Notes: generated from the sequence alone by a model not told the origin. Counted from the first letter of the stretch, positions 27,608 to 37,661 are shown. The stretch is DNA of 64,000 bases from Psychrobacter glacincola (GCF_904846075.1 NZ_CAJGZH010000003.1:248001-312000); one strand, 5' to 3'. Numbers and translations are program-made.

Positions 27608-28537
27608 CTAATCAGGCATACAGCTTGCCGGTGCCAGCCTTTTATTTAGCGAACTCGTACAGCTCCAACTATCGCTGTCTGGCACATGGTAAAAAACCAG
27701 TGTCTGCTGATTTAGATAGCGGATAGGGAACTGAACATTTTGTATGGTCGCAATGACTGCACAATCCGTTTCTACTATGCCAGCGGCCTTTTTATCGATA
27801 TCAATTCGTATCTGCTGAGTGCCTGTATCGATAGGCAAATGAATCGGACATTGCCCTGTCTGTTGATAAATCAGTGCCACACGATTTTGTGCCGTTTTGG
27901 CTGTATCATACGCATCGAACAGCACTTCATTGGCTTTTGGCTTGGCAATAATTGGTAAAAACTGTATCTTAATGACCATTAAAGCAAAGGCAAAAATACC
28001 AAACCCCAATCCTAGCCCAAATAGACTGACCCCGCCTTCTCGGCGCAGATGCGCCTTTTGCGCTGCTTCATCACGCGGATAATCATCGATAGCATCCGCA
28101 ATCTCACGTCGCGCCATGCGGTAATAATACGCATCCGTCCAACGCGCCACCATAAATGACCAAAATAACCAAATGATCGCAGCAATACCTATGCGTGTCG
28201 CCATCTGGTAAGCATCAGGGATGAAGGACATCGCCAAAAATTCAAACGCAACCAGTACCAATGCCACATTGAGCTGGATAAACGACCAGCCTGCTACGCT
28301 ATAGACAATCGCATCCATATAGCGTTTGCGATAGAGGAGCCAAGGAAACGTCACAAAAAATGCTGCCCAATGCCATTTTGGCGACAGATAACCTTGCGCA
28401 TCGAACTGCTCAAAACGTTTCAGATAATAATGCTGGCTACGGTGACCGATGAACCATTTATCAAGTTGTGTACGCTTAGCAGGAGTCAGCTGTTCTTGAT
28501 AAAAAGGGGGCGGCGAATCCGTCTCGATAAATAGCAT
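27608..28537 (-). CDS. DUF2628 membrane protein with pilin-like C-terminal domain
   Basis: 309 residues. The N-terminal half resembles DUF2628 proteins: KWHWAAFFVTFPWLLYRKRYMDAI followed by several hydrophobic segments to about residue 140, plus another at about 172-195 (LFGLGLGFGIFAFALMVIKIQFL). The last 100 residues, after this segment, include AKTAQNRVALIYQQTGQCP and two later cysteines and resemble the globular part of type IV pilin-like proteins; this part is an inference. AGGGG precedes the ATG. It is convergent with the antiporter gene. Confidence 0.7.
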   Translation of the reverse strand: MLFIETDSPPPFYQEQLTPAKRTQLDKWFIGHRSQHYYLKRFEQFDAQGYLSPKWHWAAFFVTFPWLLYRKRYMDAIVYSVAGWSFIQLNVALVLVAFEFLAMSFIPDAYQMATRIGIAAIIWLFWSFMVARWTDAYYYRMARREIADAIDDYPRDEAAQKAHLRREGGVSLFGLGLGFGIFAFALMVIKIQFLPIIAKPKANEVLFDAYDTAKTAQNRVALIYQQTGQCPIHLPIDTGTQQIRIDIDKKAAGIVETDCAVIATIQNVQFPIRYLNQQTLVFYHVPDSDSWSCTSSLNKRLAPASCMPD

Positions 28538-28767
28538 AGATGACCCCTATTAACGATGAAGAAAAATTTAAATCCATTACTCACTTTATATGATAACGCC
28601 AAAACCGATGTGCAGAACAGTAAAACGACAGATAAATACCGTTAATTCAATGTAAAAGAAAGTCAAGGTAACCGAATGCCAATCTATATGTGATACGTCA
28701 AACAAGATCAGCGCTTTCACTCTTTTATGTTGGATCAGCAATAACAATATTAAAAAATTATTGTCCG

Positions 28768-28796
28768 TTCACAGCTGTATAGATTTAACTTATAAT
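28768..28796 (+). promoter_or_regulatory. Sigma-70 promoter of trmB
   Basis: TTCACA (28768-28773), a 17-bp spacer and a perfect TATAAT (28791-28796), 40 bp before the trmB ATG. Confidence 0.65.
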
Positions 28797-28835
28797 GAGC
28801 ATACATCACCCATTTTATGAAGCCTTGTCAATCCT

Positions 28836-29687
28836 ATGATTCCACATCCTAATATTAATGATAACATCGATAGTACGAGTACTACTGATGAGCAAAAAGT
28901 CCTCAGTACTAACACCGAAAGCCTTACTCATACTGACATTGAATCCCGTATTAGTAATGAGAGTGAGCCTGAAGAAAGCAAACATCTACGTATCGTCAAT
29001 ACTTTTATGAAACGACGTACGCACATGAATAAAAATGCCGAACTGGCACTGACCGCGCCAGAATTTGCTGAGTATCTGGTTAATAACAGTTTCGGTGATG
29101 GCAATCTTGATGGTATTGACAATCTACGAACGCTATTCGCTGATAGTCCTAACGGTAGTGAAGCACCGCTTACCTTAGAGATCGGTTTTGGACTGGGTGA
29201 TTCGTTCATTGAGATGGCAGCAGCAGAACCTAGCCGCAATTTCGTTGGTATCGAAGTGCACGAGCCAGGTATCGGTAAATGCGCCTATATGGCAGGTACT
29301 CAAAATTTAAATAACGTCAAAATCATCAACGGTGACGCTATTCAACTGCTCAAGCAACTACCAGAAAACCATATTGATCGTATCCAGCTTTACTTCCCTG
29401 ACCCATGGCAAAAAAAGCGCCATCACAAACGCCGCTTCGTCAGTGCTGAACGCATGGCGATTGTGACTCGTAGTCTAAAGCAAGGCGGCTGGTTCCATAC
29501 CGCAACCGACTGGGAGCATTATGCCTTTTGGATGGTTGAAGTTTTAGACGGTTTTACTGGTTTAACCAATCAAGCAGGCGCAGGTAACTTCACCGACCGC
29601 CCTGACTTTCGTCCAATGACCAAATTTGAGCGCCGCGGTATAAATAGTGGACATGGCGTTTGGGATTTAATCTATATTAAAGACTAG
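28836..29687 (+). CDS. trmB: tRNA (guanine-N7-)-methyltransferase
   Basis: Makes m7G at position 46 of tRNA, using SAM; cytosolic. 283 residues, longer than the usual 230-240 because of about 45 polar N-terminal residues before the conserved [20 protein letters not shown]. Motif I is [15 protein letters not shown]; the signature [15 protein letters not shown] and the later [10 protein letters not shown] are characteristic. An internal start near 29008 cannot be excluded. It is preceded by a good promoter and followed by a strong terminator, so it is monocistronic. Confidence 0.94.
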   Translation: MIPHPNINDNIDSTSTTDEQKVLSTNTESLTHTDIESRISNESEPEESKHLRIVNTFMKRRTHMNKNAELALTAPEFAEYLVNNSFGDGNLDGIDNLRTLFADSPNGSEAPLTLEIGFGLGDSFIEMAAAEPSRNFVGIEVHEPGIGKCAYMAGTQNLNNVKIINGDAIQLLKQLPENHIDRIQLYFPDPWQKKRHHKRRFVSAERMAIVTRSLKQGGWFHTATDWEHYAFWMVEVLDGFTGLTNQAGAGNFTDRPDFRPMTKFERRGINSGHGVWDLIYIKD

Positions 29688-29720
29688 ATTCGGCTCACTT
29701 ATCTTCGATGACTTCTGCAT

Positions 29721-29748
29721 AGCGGCTAAATTATTTAGCCGCTTTTTT
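29721..29748 (+). terminator. Rho-independent terminator of trmB
   Basis: GCGGCTAAA (29722-29730) pairs with TTTAGCCGC (29734-29742) around a 3-nt loop, followed by six T. Confidence 0.85.
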
Positions 29749-30717
29749 GTGCTTGCAAATTATCTAATGACAATATTATTTGATTTTTTTCAGCTACAAC
29801 CCTTAATAGACAAGCTATAAGTATTTTTATTAAAAATAATAAATTTTTTTTAATACGTGAAACATCGTCTATTTTCATAGAATTTTTAAATAAATAACGC
29901 TACATATAGGGGTAAAAAATATATTCCAGCGCCACACTCACAGGTCACCTACCTACTCAAACATTGATAGTATAAGGGATTCATGAGTTCTCCCCATAAG
30001 CTGTGGATAACCCTGTGCATAAGTACGCACTTGACAACAATTTCCCTAGATAGCTCAAAGGATGAGGTAAAATCGTTCATTTTTTATACAATTTAAAAAA
30101 CCTTTTAAATCAGTAAGTTAAATGGCATTTCATAATACTGTAATTTATTTTTAATATATTTTTAAATTAAATTAATCCTCACTGATGTTTCACAAAAGCT
30201 AAATTTAGACGCTTTATTTCTTGTGGACAACTTTTAATGCTATTGACAAAGGGCGACATTATCCTATCCAAAAATAGGATGTATTCAGCAACTAGATTAC
30301 ACAAGTTATCACTTATATACAATGCGACAGTTAGTGTCGTTTAGCATCATTGAATCCTCTATATGCTCCTTGGTTTTTGTTATAATCATCTTATCTAATC
30401 AACCGCACTTTAGAAAACAGTTAAGGCTTAACGAGCATAATGTTACCTACAAATTACATCTGTTGCCGCTGATTATGAACTTAATTTTACTTTTATCGTT
30501 ATTTGATTTTACTGTATAGTAGAGTGATATATCCTATATTACTGTCTACACCATCGATACCCTAACCCATTCATCCTAGATAGACATTGAACGAACGCTG
30601 CCTATTATTTAGATAGCCATCAGCACTATTGAGCCGTTAACCTTCATAGCTACAAACATTTTATTTATCATACCAAATTTATAGTTTTAACCAATGATTG
30701 AAGACAAGGAATCCAGT
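29749..30717. other. Large AT-rich non-coding region with DnaA boxes, upstream of recA
   Basis: Nearly 1 kb without a supported gene. It contains a pair of consensus DnaA boxes at 30002-30022, a third variant box at 30222-30230, an extremely AT-rich tract at about 30080-30175, and a 7-bp inverted repeat ATCCTAT/ATAGGAT at 30261-30280. The layout resembles a replication-origin-like or DnaA-binding locus. It also carries the recA promoter, which I could not place, and no canonical CTGT-N8-ACAG LexA operator was seen. Confidence 0.55.
30002..30022 (-). promoter_or_regulatory. Two adjacent consensus DnaA boxes
   Basis: TGTGGATAA (30002-30010) and TGTGCATAA (30014-30022) are reverse complements of TTATCCACA and TTATGCACA. 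Both fit the DnaA consensus TTATNCACA exactly and lie in the same orientation 3 bp apart. Confidence 0.65.
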
Positions 30718-31770
30718 ATGGACGACAATAAAGCCAAAGCCCTTAAAGCAGCACTCGGTCAAATCGAAAAGCAGTTTGGTAAGAATACCATCATGCATTT
30801 AGGTGACGACTCAGCTATTATGGATGTCGATGTAGTATCAACAGGTTCGTTGGGTCTGGACATTGCACTTGGCATTGGTGGTCTACCAAAAGGCCGTATC
30901 GTAGAGATTTATGGCCCAGAAAGCTCGGGTAAAACGACCATGACGCTACAGGCGATTGCAGAATGTCAAAAACAAGGCGGCACCTGCGCCTTTATTGATG
31001 CTGAGCATGCGCTTGACCCTGTTTATGCGCGTAAACTTGGTGTAAACACTGACGAGCTATTACTTTCTCAGCCTGATAATGGTGAGCAAGCACTTGAAAT
31101 TACCGACATGCTTGTGCGCTCTGGTGCTATCGATATGATCGTCATTGACTCAGTCGCCGCTCTAACGCCACGTGCGGAGATTGAAGGCGAGATGGGCGAC
31201 TCACATATGGGTCTGCAAGCACGTCTGATGAGCCAAGCACTACGTAAAATTACTGGTAATGCCAAACGCTCAAACTGTATGGTGGTATTTATCAACCAAA
31301 TTCGTATGAAGATTGGTGTGATGTTTGGTAGCCCTGAGACCACGACTGGTGGTAACGCACTGAAATTCTACGCCTCTGTACGTATGGATATCCGCCGTAT
31401 CGGTGCGGTCAAAAATGGTGATGAAATCATCGGTAACCAAACCCGTGTCAAAGTTATCAAAAACAAAATGGCACCGCCTTTCCGCCAAGCAGAGTTTGAA
31501 ATTACTTATGGTGAAGGTACCAACCACTTAGCCGAAGTGATTGACTTGGGTGTTGAAATTGGAGCCGTTGGCAAAGCAGGCTCTTGGTATAGCTATGGCG
31601 ACGAAAAAATCGGTCAAGGTAAAGCCAATTCTGTGCTGTTCTTAAAAGAAAACCCTGCGATTGCGCAAGAAATCGAAGCTAAAATCCGTGAAGAAAAGCT
31701 TGGATCAAAGAAAGAGACCAAAGCCGAAGATAAAGCCAATGAAGCGTTGGTTTCTGACCCTGTACAATAA
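30718..31770 (+). CDS. recA: Recombinase RecA
   Basis: DNA strand-exchange protein and SOS co-protease. 350 residues from the ATG at 30718, which has AAGGA 8 bases upstream and gives the usual start [22 protein letters not shown]. Walker A is GPESSGKTT, Walker B region [10 protein letters not shown], and the L2/signature region is [16 protein letters not shown]. The upstream ATG at 30694 is less likely. recX follows 40 bp downstream, the usual pairing. Confidence 0.98.
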   Translation: MDDNKAKALKAALGQIEKQFGKNTIMHLGDDSAIMDVDVVSTGSLGLDIALGIGGLPKGRIVEIYGPESSGKTTMTLQAIAECQKQGGTCAFIDAEHALDPVYARKLGVNTDELLLSQPDNGEQALEITDMLVRSGAIDMIVIDSVAALTPRAEIEGEMGDSHMGLQARLMSQALRKITGNAKRSNCMVVFINQIRMKIGVMFGSPETTTGGNALKFYASVRMDIRRIGAVKNGDEIIGNQTRVKVIKNKMAPPFRQAEFEITYGEGTNHLAEVIDLGVEIGAVGKAGSWYSYGDEKIGQGKANSVLFLKENPAIAQEIEAKIREEKLGSKKETKAEDKANEALVSDPVQ

Positions 31771-31810
31771 CGGCGCAATGATTAACCGTTATCAATAATC
31801 ATGACTTGTT

Positions 31811-32929
31811 ATGAAAATTAAAACCTTAGCTGAAATACTCGCTGAATCCGATGCCGATTCAGCGAGTAGTCCTACTATCAAATCAAAAAAACCGTCCAAA
31901 TCTTCCAAACACTCTGAATCCTCCAAATTTTCTCAGCATTCCTATCAAGGCGATCCTAAAAAAACGGCTAAGACACGCAAGCATTTAACTTACTATCATG
32001 AAGACCATTCATTATCTGACGATGCTGAATTTGCAGTAGAATCCGTTGAGGCTCACTCTTCTACCAATAAAAATCCTGCTAAAACTAAGAAACGTAAAAA
32101 GCGTTTTCACCCAGCGGCTAACTTTAGCCCTGAGCCTAGTGACGTGCCTGCTTATCAGCAACCAGAAGCGCAAAGTATCAAAGAGATGCTGGCTGAAGTT
32201 AAACAAAATATTCATGATGAACCAGACGATAGCGCGGCTACTGATGATGAATTTAACAAAGAATCACAGTATACAACCGATGCTGCCATTACCAACACTT
32301 CTGCGCACAGCACAGTCGACAGTCAGATGGATAACCTACCCGCTGCTCTTAAAGCCTATCTGCGCACGCCTGAACAACGACAAGCAGAAATAGATGAGAT
32401 GAAAGCCGAAAGTCGTTTACGTTGGTTGGCGTTTTATTATTTATCGCGCCGTGAGTACGGCAAGGCTGAGCTGAAGCAAAAGCTTATTGATAAGGAGCAA
32501 GCCTTAGATAAAATTGATACGCTACTCGATGAGTTTGAGGAAAAAGGCTACCAAAGTGATTATCGCACGACGCTCATGCTCATTCGTGAAAATATCCGCA
32601 AAGGTCGGGGACGTGGACGTATCAAGCAGGAGTTTTATCGTAAAAAAATTGCCATGCCCAGTAATATCGATGAGTTAATCGATATGGCAAATGCAGAGTC
32701 AGAAGAGTTTAGGGAGTTTGTAGATGATAGTGCAGATAATCTGGTAGATGGTATCGATTGGCTCAAACTGGCAGTCACAGCGCGCACTAAGAAGTACGGC
32801 GATGACATACCCACTGAACAAAAAGACAAAGCAAAGCAGCTACGGTTTTTGCAATATCGAGGCTTTCAGAGCGATATCTGTTTTGCCGCGCTCAATTATA
32901 CATTAGACACATTAGATGAGCGCTTTTAA
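31811..32929 (+). CDS. recX: RecX-family regulator with long N-terminal extension
   Basis: RecX binds RecA filaments and inhibits strand exchange and co-protease activity. The RecX repeats are in the C-terminal half (from about residue 200): RLRWLAFYYLSRREYGKAELKQKLIDKEQ, LLDEFEEKGYQSDYRTTLMLIRENIRKGRGRGRIKQE and KAKQLRFLQYRGFQSDICFAAL. The usual protein is about 150-170 residues; this one is 372. The first 190 residues are rich in Ser, Lys and acidic residues and look disordered. It lies 40 bp after recA and is probably co-transcribed. The ribosome binding site is weak. Confidence 0.88.
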   Translation: MKIKTLAEILAESDADSASSPTIKSKKPSKSSKHSESSKFSQHSYQGDPKKTAKTRKHLTYYHEDHSLSDDAEFAVESVEAHSSTNKNPAKTKKRKKRFHPAANFSPEPSDVPAYQQPEAQSIKEMLAEVKQNIHDEPDDSAATDDEFNKESQYTTDAAITNTSAHSTVDSQMDNLPAALKAYLRTPEQRQAEIDEMKAESRLRWLAFYYLSRREYGKAELKQKLIDKEQALDKIDTLLDEFEEKGYQSDYRTTLMLIRENIRKGRGRGRIKQEFYRKKIAMPSNIDELIDMANAESEEFREFVDDSADNLVDGIDWLKLAVTARTKKYGDDIPTEQKDKAKQLRFLQYRGFQSDICFAALNYTLDTLDERF

Positions 32930-32992
32930 GCCACCCTCACCTTTTTTAAGAACACATATCTGTACATAAGACAATATGACTTGAGCGATCTA

Positions 32993-34450
32993 TTAATAAT
33001 AGCCGAGCACTTTCCACCAAATCAAACCAGCACCGATCCAGATGACCAAATTGACCACACTCATAATCGCGCCAATACTCCACCACTCTCTTAACGTCAC
33101 ATAGCCAGAGTTAAAAATGACTGGCGCAGTACCAGTTGCGTAATGCGTAAGCGTCATCATGATGTTGCCCGCTGCGGCCAAGATAAGCGCATATAACATC
33201 GGCGGTGCGCCCAAGCTTAAACCCACCGCATAAAATGCTGCAAATAATGCAGTAATATGAGCCGTGGTACTAGCAAAGAAGTAATGGATATATAAGTATA
33301 CTAGGGTCAGAATAGTCACAGCCCCTATCCAGCCAAGCCCAGTCGTGCCAATCATCGATTCAATATTGCCAGAGAACCAGCTTATCAGTCCAAGCTTATT
33401 AAGATAAGCGGCCATCATAATAAGGGCGCCAAACCAAATAATGGTATCCCATGCTGACTTCTCTTTTAAAATATCGTCCCAAGTCAGTACCCCAGTCAAT
33501 ATTAAGGTCGTCAAACCAATAAATGCTGTGGTGGTAGCATCGACGCTATATTGCTCACCTAACATCAATGCGGGAATATTCGCCCACAATAACAGCATCA
33601 GAGCAAATACTCCGAGCATGATTTTTTCTTGGCTACTTATTTTTCCCATTTCTGCCAAATTTTCCTTGGCAAAACCTTTTGCATCGGGCGTGATTTTAAC
33701 ATCAGGTGGATAAATTATATAAATGACTAACGGCATCACAAGCAGGCATAGCATACCAGGTACAAACATCGCCACCGCCCAAGTAGTCCATGACAGCTGA
33801 ATATCACCGCCTGTGGCTTTATTCACCAAATCTACAACCAGCGGGTTGGGCGCAGTAGCCGTGATAAACATCCCAGAGGTAATAGGATTGGCGTGGTAGT
33901 TCACCATCGCCAAATAGCGACCAATCTTATTTTGAGTGCCTTCCTCAGGTGTTGAGTGAAAGCTTTGCGCGATAGACTTCATAATAGGATGAATAATACC
34001 GCCGCCACGTGCCGTATTAGAAGGCGTAATAGGTGCTATCATCAATTCAGCTGCAGTCAAAGAATAAGCCACGCCGATGGTTTTTTTACCAAAAATAGAA
34101 ATAAAATAATAGGCAATACGCCGACCCAAACCCGTTTTTATCAAGCCACGCGATATCATGACTGCAATACCAATTAGCCAAATCAACGGACTTGAGTAGC
34201 TTGATAGTGCATCGCTAATGGCTTGTGCTGGGCTATCACTAGTCACGCCTGTAAGTGCGACTAGGGTGACTGCAATGATAGCAATGGCACCAATGGGTAA
34301 TACTTTGCCGATGATGGCGACAATAGTGGCGATGAATAACGCCAGCATGTGCCATGCTGCAGGGGTAACGCCAGTAGGCACTGGTATCACAAACCAAATG
34401 ATCAAGCCGACCAAAATGGCAACCGCTGCTTGAATAGGCTTAAATGGCAT
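32993..34450 (-). CDS. DASS-family anion:Na+ symporter (SLC13-like)
   Basis: 485-residue inner-membrane transporter, hydrophobic throughout with 11-14 segments. Features of the divalent anion:sodium symporter family (CitT/2-oxoglutarate-malate type) are the conserved LTAAELMIAPITPSNTARGGGIIHPIMKSIA and the later TAHITALFAAFYAVGLSLGAPP. The substrate is probably a di- or tricarboxylate, but the sequence does not decide which. AAGGA precedes the ATG. It ends 64 bp from the convergent recX gene. Confidence 0.88.
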   Translation of the reverse strand: MPFKPIQAAVAILVGLIIWFVIPVPTGVTPAAWHMLALFIATIVAIIGKVLPIGAIAIIAVTLVALTGVTSDSPAQAISDALSSYSSPLIWLIGIAVMISRGLIKTGLGRRIAYYFISIFGKKTIGVAYSLTAAELMIAPITPSNTARGGGIIHPIMKSIAQSFHSTPEEGTQNKIGRYLAMVNYHANPITSGMFITATAPNPLVVDLVNKATGGDIQLSWTTWAVAMFVPGMLCLLVMPLVIYIIYPPDVKITPDAKGFAKENLAEMGKISSQEKIMLGVFALMLLLWANIPALMLGEQYSVDATTTAFIGLTTLILTGVLTWDDILKEKSAWDTIIWFGALIMMAAYLNKLGLISWFSGNIESMIGTTGLGWIGAVTILTLVYLYIHYFFASTTAHITALFAAFYAVGLSLGAPPMLYALILAAAGNIMMTLTHYATGTAPVIFNSGYVTLREWWSIGAIMSVVNLVIWIGAGLIWWKVLGYY

Positions 34451-34670
34451 GATTAACTATCCTTATAAATGCTTATACCATCACGCAGTCATATTATATA
34501 AAGGATCATAAAGTAGCCACTGCGACAAAAGACTAAATGAATCATATGACCATCTTATAAGATTTATAGAATTATTTTTCTATTATTCACCATTTTTAAC
34601 ATATCTATTTAGAATAAAGAGTAAATATTCAGTAATTGAGTACCAATAGTAGGGTTAAACTAACAGCCAT

Positions 34671-34706
34671 AAAAAAGAGCACGTTGGATAACGTACTCTT
34701 TTTTAT
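34671..34706. terminator. Bidirectional terminator beside the yidB-family gene
   Basis: A run of A, then GAG, C/A mismatch, ACGTT paired with AACGT, then CTC and six T (34671-34705). It lies 50 bp past the stop of the yidB-family gene, on whose strand the A run reads as T. The remaining gap upstream to 34451 shows nothing else. Confidence 0.65.
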
Positions 34707-34756
34707 AGTACTAACTTTGTGGCATTAACGATTGCGACTTTCTTTAAAAAATAAGT

Positions 34757-35499
34757 TTATTTTAACGCACCTAATCGACTAGATAGCTGATTGATGATTT
34801 GATCAATCTCTTCATTGGCTTCAGATTCATTATCTAAATTGCCACTTGGTGTCAGCTGATTCATTACTTCTGGCAGCAACTCAGCCAGACCTTGACGGAC
34901 TTCTACGTCATTAGCACCAGTATGTGCTGCAACCTGCTGAATTTCACTTTCATCGAATAACTGACTGATATCATTTGGATCAAGGTTATCATTGTCTTGT
35001 TGGTACTCATCCAAGAACGGGCTTGGTTTTCATAACCCATACCTGTGATTTTTGATAATGCACCACTCAAGCCGCCATTGCGTTTGATCCAGCTTAGTAC
35101 CATTGGCATAAGTGCAGCGATTAGCATACCTTTACCACCGAATCCAGATTTTCTCGTTTGACCACCCATGGCTTGACCACCCAATACGCTGCCTAATATG
35201 TCTCCAAGACCGCCGGCATTAGAATTGACGCCGCCACGTTGATTGCCACCAGTGAGTCCACCGCCTGTTAACCCACCGAGAATATCATCTAAGCCAAAAC
35301 CATTGTCTGGCTGACGATCATACTGGCGTGGATTGTAGCCTCCAGTTTGACTACCACCGCCGAGCACGCTACCCAATATATCCCCAAGACCACCTGTACG
35401 ACGTGGATCAATGCGTTGATTTACAGGATTACGCTGCGCATCTTCAGGATCCATCGCACGACGGGCCACCTGACTAACCAAATTCCCTAATAAGCTCAT
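34757..35499 (-). pseudogene. yidB: YidB-family (DUF937) protein gene, frameshifted
   Basis: The first frame (from 35499) encodes a glycine-rich YidB-like protein with repeats of the form GGLGDILGSVLGG and GGLSGALSKITGMGYENQARSW, then drifts into unrelated sequence. The expected C-terminal module, with SQLFDESEIQQVAAHTGANDVEVRQGLAELLPEVMNQLTPSG, continues in another frame from 35014 to 34757. The switch is at about 35011-35013 (codon TGG then ATG). Adding one G there would restore a single protein of about 247 residues. The family's function is unknown. It could be a true loss or a sequencing error. AAGGA precedes the ATG. Confidence 0.8.
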
Positions 35500-35800
35500 T
35501 CTCGATTCCTTTTTGTCATATTATTTATTATCTATAAACCGCTAAAAACTTCGCTGCTAATTTAATATATTAAGCAACAGCTCGATTTACTTATGCGATT
35601 CACAATTCTCTTGCAATATAACAAATCTCTTTCGCTATCCAGATAGGTGTTTTGTTATGACATGTAGGCGTTCGTAAATTCTTGGAAAAAACCGCTCATT
35701 GGGCGCTATAAAAAATGCTGTCTTAACTCGTATTTTCGGCGTTTATATTAGGCATATTGAACATTCAACCATGGCACTGATAAGCACTATTTATGAATAT
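35500..35800. other. Intergenic gap with nothing recognised
   Basis: About 300 bp between the ygfX-like gene and the yidB-family gene. No gene, clear hairpin or repeat seen. Confidence 0.5.
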
Positions 35801-36244
35801 TCAATATAATCTAGCCAAAACATTCAACTCTCGCCATTGTTCAGGGCTCACTTGATCTCGAAAGATGGTTACTGATAAAGAGCGCTGATAAGGCTCTATA
35901 ACATTGAATTCAAAGCTTATCGCCCATCGATATCCAGAGACAGCGATTAATTGTGCCTGCCATAGCTCATCACCGCGACCTGTACGGATCAGTAGCTGCC
36001 AATGTTGATCAACACGATGACTAAGTGGTGGCTGGCTAAGGTGCAGCAGTATGGGTCGTGATAATGTCAAATAAATAATCACCACGGCGGTAACGATTAA
36101 AATAAGCACATATTGCCATAACAGTAAAGAAGCGAGCCATGCCAGTACAACCATGACGACGGTCAACCCACTATAAAGCAGCAAACGAAAATAGCTGGCA
36201 GGCCGAATAGCCGTATCAATACGCAACGAATTTGCCAAGGTCAT
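35801..36244 (-). CDS. YgfX-like small membrane protein
   Basis: 147 residues. Two adjacent hydrophobic segments at about 20-38 (FRLLLYSGLTVVMVVLAWL) and 44-62 (QYVLILIVTAVVIIYLTL), then a soluble domain with a Trp-rich beta pattern (WQLLIRTGRGDELWQAQL) and the end EQWRELNVLARLY. This architecture and its position directly downstream of sdhE match YgfX/CptA (DUF1434), annotated in E. coli as a partner of SdhE/CptB. The assignment rests on context and topology more than on sequence. The start has a weak ribosome binding site. Confidence 0.65.
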   Translation of the reverse strand: MTLANSLRIDTAIRPASYFRLLLYSGLTVVMVVLAWLASLLLWQYVLILIVTAVVIIYLTLSRPILLHLSQPPLSHRVDQHWQLLIRTGRGDELWQAQLIAVSGYRWAISFEFNVIEPYQRSLSVTIFRDQVSPEQWRELNVLARLY

Positions 36245-36337
36245 ATTTTATTACCAAAAAAAAACGGCAGACCATTATGTTGCTCAAGCTTAGCTATGCC
36301 AGCTCTAGACAACCATTTTTTATATCTAAATCAGTTT

Positions 36338-36619
36338 TTAAGTCAAATCTTTGGTATGACGCCATGTCTTAATTTTATTGACCAATGCCCATATCTCTTC
36401 ATTTTCTGGACGATTTTGATTGGTAAAATAATCTAATAAATCAGGGTCTTCATGAGTCAGCATTTCTGCAAACGTCTCTTGTTCAGCAGGCTCTGCCGTT
36501 AAGTAAATCTCTTTGACATAAAGGTCAATGTAAAAGTCTAACTCTTTTAATCCGCGGCGTGCTTGATAGATAATGCGACGCTGTTCATTGGTTGGTTCTG
36601 GCTGAATCGAGGTGGTCAT
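36338..36619 (-). CDS. sdhE: FAD assembly factor SdhE
   Basis: 93 residues. The diagnostic segment RRIIYQARRGLKELDFYIDLYV contains the RG-x-x-E motif of SdhE/YgfY, needed for covalent flavinylation of SdhA and FrdA. The rest is helical with FAEMLTHEDPDLLDYF, as in the family. It lies 29 bp after folP and 93 bp before the ygfX-like gene, so the three are probably co-transcribed. GAGAG precedes the ATG. Confidence 0.92.
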   Translation of the reverse strand: MTTSIQPEPTNEQRRIIYQARRGLKELDFYIDLYVKEIYLTAEPAEQETFAEMLTHEDPDLLDYFTNQNRPENEEIWALVNKIKTWRHTKDLT

Positions 36620-36648
36620 AAAAGTACTCTCATTATTTTAAATTAGGG

Positions 36649-37545
36649 TTAAAGATAATTATGCGCAGATAATTGACGCCACAAGCCGACTGCTTGCTGC
36701 ATCATCGCCACATTATGGGTGCGTATAATGCCAGCGCCTTGCTGTAGGGCAAAGATACCAGCTGCCGTACCTACCACATCACGATCTACCGCGTTAGTAG
36801 TAGTAACGACTTCGACGCCACTCTTGCTCAATACTTCCGCTAAAAAACGCTTGCGCGAAATGCCAAACATCATCGGAAAACCAAGCGCTTGTAGCCTGCT
36901 AAGCTGGCTTAATAGTGCGCAATGATGCTCATAATCTTTCGCAAAACCAAAGCCTGGGTCGATAATAATTTTCTCACGCTTAACACCGATTCTTGTTACT
37001 TCCTCGATACGCGATAATAGCTCAGCCCTTACGTCACTAATGATGTCGTCATATTGTGCCAAATTATTCATCGTTGTTGGCTCGCCGCGCATATGCATGA
37101 GCATGACTGGTATATCAAGCTCAGCCGCTAGTACTGCTGCACCCTCGCGTTTGAGTGCTCGTACATCATTCCAAATATCAGCACCAGCGTCAAAAGCCGC
37201 TTTCATAACCTCTGGATTACTGGTATCAATGGATAGCCAAATATCCTCCCCGCAATGCCGGCGGATGGCTCGAACCACTGGCGCAACACGCTGCAGCTCT
37301 TCAGACGTGCCCACAGCATTCGCATTGGGGCGAGTAGACTCACCGCCAATGTCGATAATAGTCGCGCCCTCTTCTATCATTTGCTGACAATGCGCAACAG
37401 CCTTATCTACCGCATTGAACTGTCCACCGTCTGAAAACGAATCGGGTGTGACATTAAGAATACCCATAATATGAGGCTGCGATAGATCTAGTGTTTTATC
37501 ACGACTTGATATCTTATAGCTGGGTAAGGGCTGAAATAAGGACAT
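36649..37545 (-). CDS. folP: Dihydropteroate synthase
   Basis: Condenses dihydropterin pyrophosphate with p-aminobenzoate in folate synthesis; the sulfonamide target. Family signatures are IMGILNVTPDSFSDGG and IDIGGESTRPNA, plus PGFGFAKDYEHH and the later FGISRKRFL. 298 residues from the ATG at 37545 (start MSLFQPLPSYKIS); an ATG at 37563 is also in frame. It follows ftsH, the same order as in E. coli (ftsH-folP). A terminator sits between them. Confidence 0.95.
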   Translation of the reverse strand: MSLFQPLPSYKISSRDKTLDLSQPHIMGILNVTPDSFSDGGQFNAVDKAVAHCQQMIEEGATIIDIGGESTRPNANAVGTSEELQRVAPVVRAIRRHCGEDIWLSIDTSNPEVMKAAFDAGADIWNDVRALKREGAAVLAAELDIPVMLMHMRGEPTTMNNLAQYDDIISDVRAELLSRIEEVTRIGVKREKIIIDPGFGFAKDYEHHCALLSQLSRLQALGFPMMFGISRKRFLAEVLSKSGVEVVTTTNAVDRDVVGTAAGIFALQQGAGIIRTHNVAMMQQAVGLWRQLSAHNYL

Positions 37546-37661
37546 AACCAAATTATCTCTCATTAAAACATTCTAATTATTGCAGACTGCTTGTTATGCG
37601 TTGTGCTTATGATACCAGTAAACTCTATTCTGTACTAAACCCTTCACGAAATATGGACAAC

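Noticed and set aside
30322..30519. 65-codon frame with hydrophobic C-terminus in the recA upstream region
   Set aside because: AT-rich chance frame without ribosome binding site or family.
30481..30717. LexA (SOS) box upstream of recA
   Set aside because: No CTGT-N8-ACAG palindrome was found by eye. ACTGTATAG at 30511-30519 is only a half match.
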